This document shows positions 62,969 to 64,000 of a stretch of 64,000 nt of DNA, one piece after another. Every line of letters starts with the position of its first letter. The first letter of the stretch is position 1. Source of the stretch: DATARH01 sp035504235 (lineage in GTDB: Bacteria > Pseudomonadota > Alphaproteobacteria > ATCC43930 > CGMCC-115725); contig DATJSH010000156.1 of assembly GCA_035504235.1 (NCBI GenBank), positions 1 to 64,000 of the forward strand, in the 5' to 3' direction. The notes beneath the pieces were generated by a model. It saw only the letters and a program-made list of their open reading frames with translations, was not told where the DNA came from and did not search any database. The position numbers and the translations under genes are program-made.

Positions 62969-63520
62969 ATGCGCGTCCTCTTTCTCGCCTTCGCCGCTCT
63001 GCCGCTGTTGGTCGTGCCCGCCGCGGCGCAGCAAAAGATGAACATGCCCGGGATGAACATGCCGGCAAAGTCGGCGCCCGGCGCGAGCATGCCCGGCATG
63101 GATATGGACGAAGTGTTCTCGAAAGCGCCGTTTCGCCCCGGCATGGGCGATTTGATGACCGCCTTTGTCCAGCCGCGACACATCAAGCTCGGCCTCGCCG
63201 GCACGGCGCAAAACTGGGACTACGCCGCTTATGAGTTGGGCGAATTGCGGGAGGCGTTCGACGACATAGGCAAGCAGGTGCTTAAGCACGGCAAGCTCGA
63301 AATCGCTCCCGCCATCGCCTCGACCGTCAAGCCGGCGATGGACGAGGTCGACAACGCGATCAAGGCCAAGGACGAAGCCTCCTTCACCAAGGCCTATGCC
63401 GGTCTCACCGACGCCTGCGACGCCTGCCACAAAAGCGCCGACCACCCGATGATCGTCATCAAGGTGCCTGATGTCAGCGGCACGGCCTTCCCCGACCAGG
63501 ATTTCAGCCCGCCGAAATAG
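62969..63520 (+). CDS. Periplasmic cytochrome c-prime-like protein, Met-rich N-terminus
   Basis: 183 residues, ATG after GGAG; ten bases downstream of chrA. Signal peptide MRVLFLAFAALPLLVVPAAA, then a methionine-rich segment (residues ~24-47, MNMPGM, MPGMDMDE) like those that bind copper(I). The rest is helical (HIKLGLAGTAQNWDYAAYEL, LREAFDDIGKQVLKHGKLEI), with a single C-terminal CxxCH (CDACH, residues 150-154) as in cytochromes c-prime, where heme sits on the last helix. The Met-rich module may bind a metal ion. It is the last gene of the plus-strand run from phnA. The electron partner is unknown. Confidence 0.75.
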   Translation: MRVLFLAFAALPLLVVPAAAQQKMNMPGMNMPAKSAPGASMPGMDMDEVFSKAPFRPGMGDLMTAFVQPRHIKLGLAGTAQNWDYAAYELGELREAFDDIGKQVLKHGKLEIAPAIASTVKPAMDEVDNAIKAKDEASFTKAYAGLTDACDACHKSADHPMIVIKVPDVSGTAFPDQDFSPPK

Positions 63521-63525
63521 TTTAT

Positions 63526-63549
63526 CCTGGTACTTTATCCAGGTGTTTC
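63526..63549. terminator. Short hairpin between convergent genes
   Basis: CCTGG (63526-63530), eight-base loop, CCAGG (63539-63543), followed by TGTTT. Weak stem of 5 bp, between the cytochrome stop and the stop of the convergent CMD gene. Possible weak terminator only. Confidence 0.3.
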
Positions 63550-64000
63550 CTACCGCTCCGAGATCAGGCAGAAGCCTTGTGACTCGATGCCGAGCGGCGG
63601 GTTGAACTTGCTGCGGAAATTTTCCAGTGCGATGGCCGCGGTCAATTCCACGATCTGCGGTTCGGTGAACTTGGCGTTGAGGCGCGCGAACAATTCGTTG
63701 TCGACGCGCTGGCCCGTCGTGGTGATGCGCTCGGCGTAATCGAGCGCGAGCCGCTCCTCGTCGCTGAACCGCGAGCTTTCTCGCCACTTTGCCGCTTCCC
63801 GAACCTTCGCCTCGCCGGCATCCGCTTCCAACACACGGTAGGAATTGATGTCGACTCAGAACGGGCAGCCGTTGATCGAAGCGACCCGGAAACTGACCAG
63901 CGCCACCAGCGCCTTGGGCAACTGACCCGATTGCTCGATCGAGGCGCCGAGCAATTTCGCGGCGCGCAGGATCGACGGGCAATGCGCCATCACCTTGGTG
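63550..64000 (-). CDS. CMD/AhpD-family peroxidase, candidate selenoprotein (CxxU), 5' end missing
   Basis: About 150 residues are visible; the gene runs off the right edge, so its N-terminus is missing. The frame reads (upstream) LRAAKLLGASIEQSGQLPKA, LVALVSFRVASINGCPF, then TGA at 63858-63856, then VDINSYRVLEADAGEAKVREA and an unbroken frame to a TAG. This is carboxymuconolactone-decarboxylase/AhpD-type sequence on both sides. The TGA replaces the second Cys of the C-x-x-C active site (C-P-F-stop). A SECIS-like hairpin lies at 63850-63819, so selenocysteine insertion is the favoured reading over a nonsense mutation. The downstream piece alone would start at a poor TTG and lack the catalytic site. 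Such enzymes reduce peroxides or act on small quinone-like acids. Confidence 0.7.
63819..63850 (-). promoter_or_regulatory. Candidate SECIS hairpin downstream of the in-frame TGA
   Basis: On the minus strand, five bases after the TGA a stem begins. CATC pairs with GATG, a small internal loop (AA/GCG) follows, then TTCC pairs with GGAA, then a T-T mismatch, then AC pairs with GT, closing the loop CGTGT. The loop has G as its second base, 20 nt after the TGA. In the E. coli fdhF SECIS as I recall it, the loop guanines also lie about 19-20 nt downstream. It is only a hand fold of 10 base pairs. Confidence 0.5.

Noticed and set aside
63550..63834. The downstream part of the CMD gene as an independent small gene
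   Set aside because: It would start at TTG without a ribosome-binding site and lack the catalytic motif, while family-typical sequence continues upstream through the TGA in the same frame.
63856..63858. Simple frameshift or pseudogene explanation for the CMD gene
   Set aside because: The frame is the same before and after the TGA and no second lesion is visible; a point nonsense change remains possible and is stated as the alternative.
62801..63982. A 393-residue minus-strand frame spanning the end of chrA, the cytochrome gene and the CMD gene
   Set aside because: It is antisense to two well-supported genes, has arginine/histidine-rich shadow composition, and reads the CMD region in the wrong frame.

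Overview
GC-rich (mostly around 65%) chromosomal DNA that looks alphaproteobacterial. Supporting signs are a magnesium-type HemB without the zinc-cysteine cluster, a giant 1,608-residue NAD-glutamate dehydrogenase, hslVU, a three-domain LigD, many acyl-CoA and xenobiotic-type enzymes, and intergenic palindromes of the kind common in Hyphomicrobiales/Rhodospirillales genomes. The order cannot be fixed from sequence alone. There is no phage, IS transposase, rRNA, tRNA or CRISPR array that I can support.

Layout. 1-3.3 kb: tail of a polyamine-type ABC permease, a periplasmic retropepsin-like protease, an unusually built family III CoA-transferase and a small monooxygenase. 3.4-11.6 kb: MdtABC/MuxABC-type efflux operon (adaptor plus two RND pumps) ending in a translationally coupled MarR regulator; no outer-membrane channel gene is present. 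11.6-18.7 kb: cupin dioxygenase, two SDRs, sirtuin, zinc alcohol dehydrogenase, a lower-GC orphan membrane protein, an acyl-CoA-dehydrogenase-like monooxygenase and a WYL-like protein. 18.7-27.5 kb: hemB, acetyltransferase, a composite palindromic (MITE-like) block, persulfide dioxygenase-rhodanese fusion, a 54-residue membrane protein, rmuC, acyl-CoA dehydrogenase, an orphan branched-chain-type binding protein, amidohydrolase and Rieske ferredoxin.

27.5-36.7 kb: minus-strand block with methyltransferase, glycosyltransferase, an orphan OmpR-like regulator, a HlyB-like ABC exporter with a cysteine-less C39 domain, a HlyD adaptor and an 856-residue Sel1-repeat protein. This looks like a dedicated type I secretion locus without a visible substrate. 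A 347-bp AT-rich gap carries repeats phased at 20 bp. 36.9-49.8 kb: hslVU, pgm-glgC, DUF2188-like protein, gdhB and ligD. 49.9-58.7 kb: complete five-gene peptide ABC importer, metallohydrolase and UbiH-type monooxygenase. 58.7-63.5 kb: acetyltransferase, then a tight plus-strand run of phosphonoacetate hydrolase, a second alkaline-phosphatase-superfamily enzyme, chromate transporter and Met-rich cytochrome.

The most notable observation is at the right edge. A carboxymuconolactone-decarboxylase/AhpD-type gene (minus strand, running off the window) has an in-frame TGA exactly at the second, catalytic cysteine of its CxxC motif. Family-typical sequence lies on both sides, and a SECIS-like hairpin begins a few bases downstream. 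It reads as a candidate selenoprotein (CxxU) rather than a broken gene.
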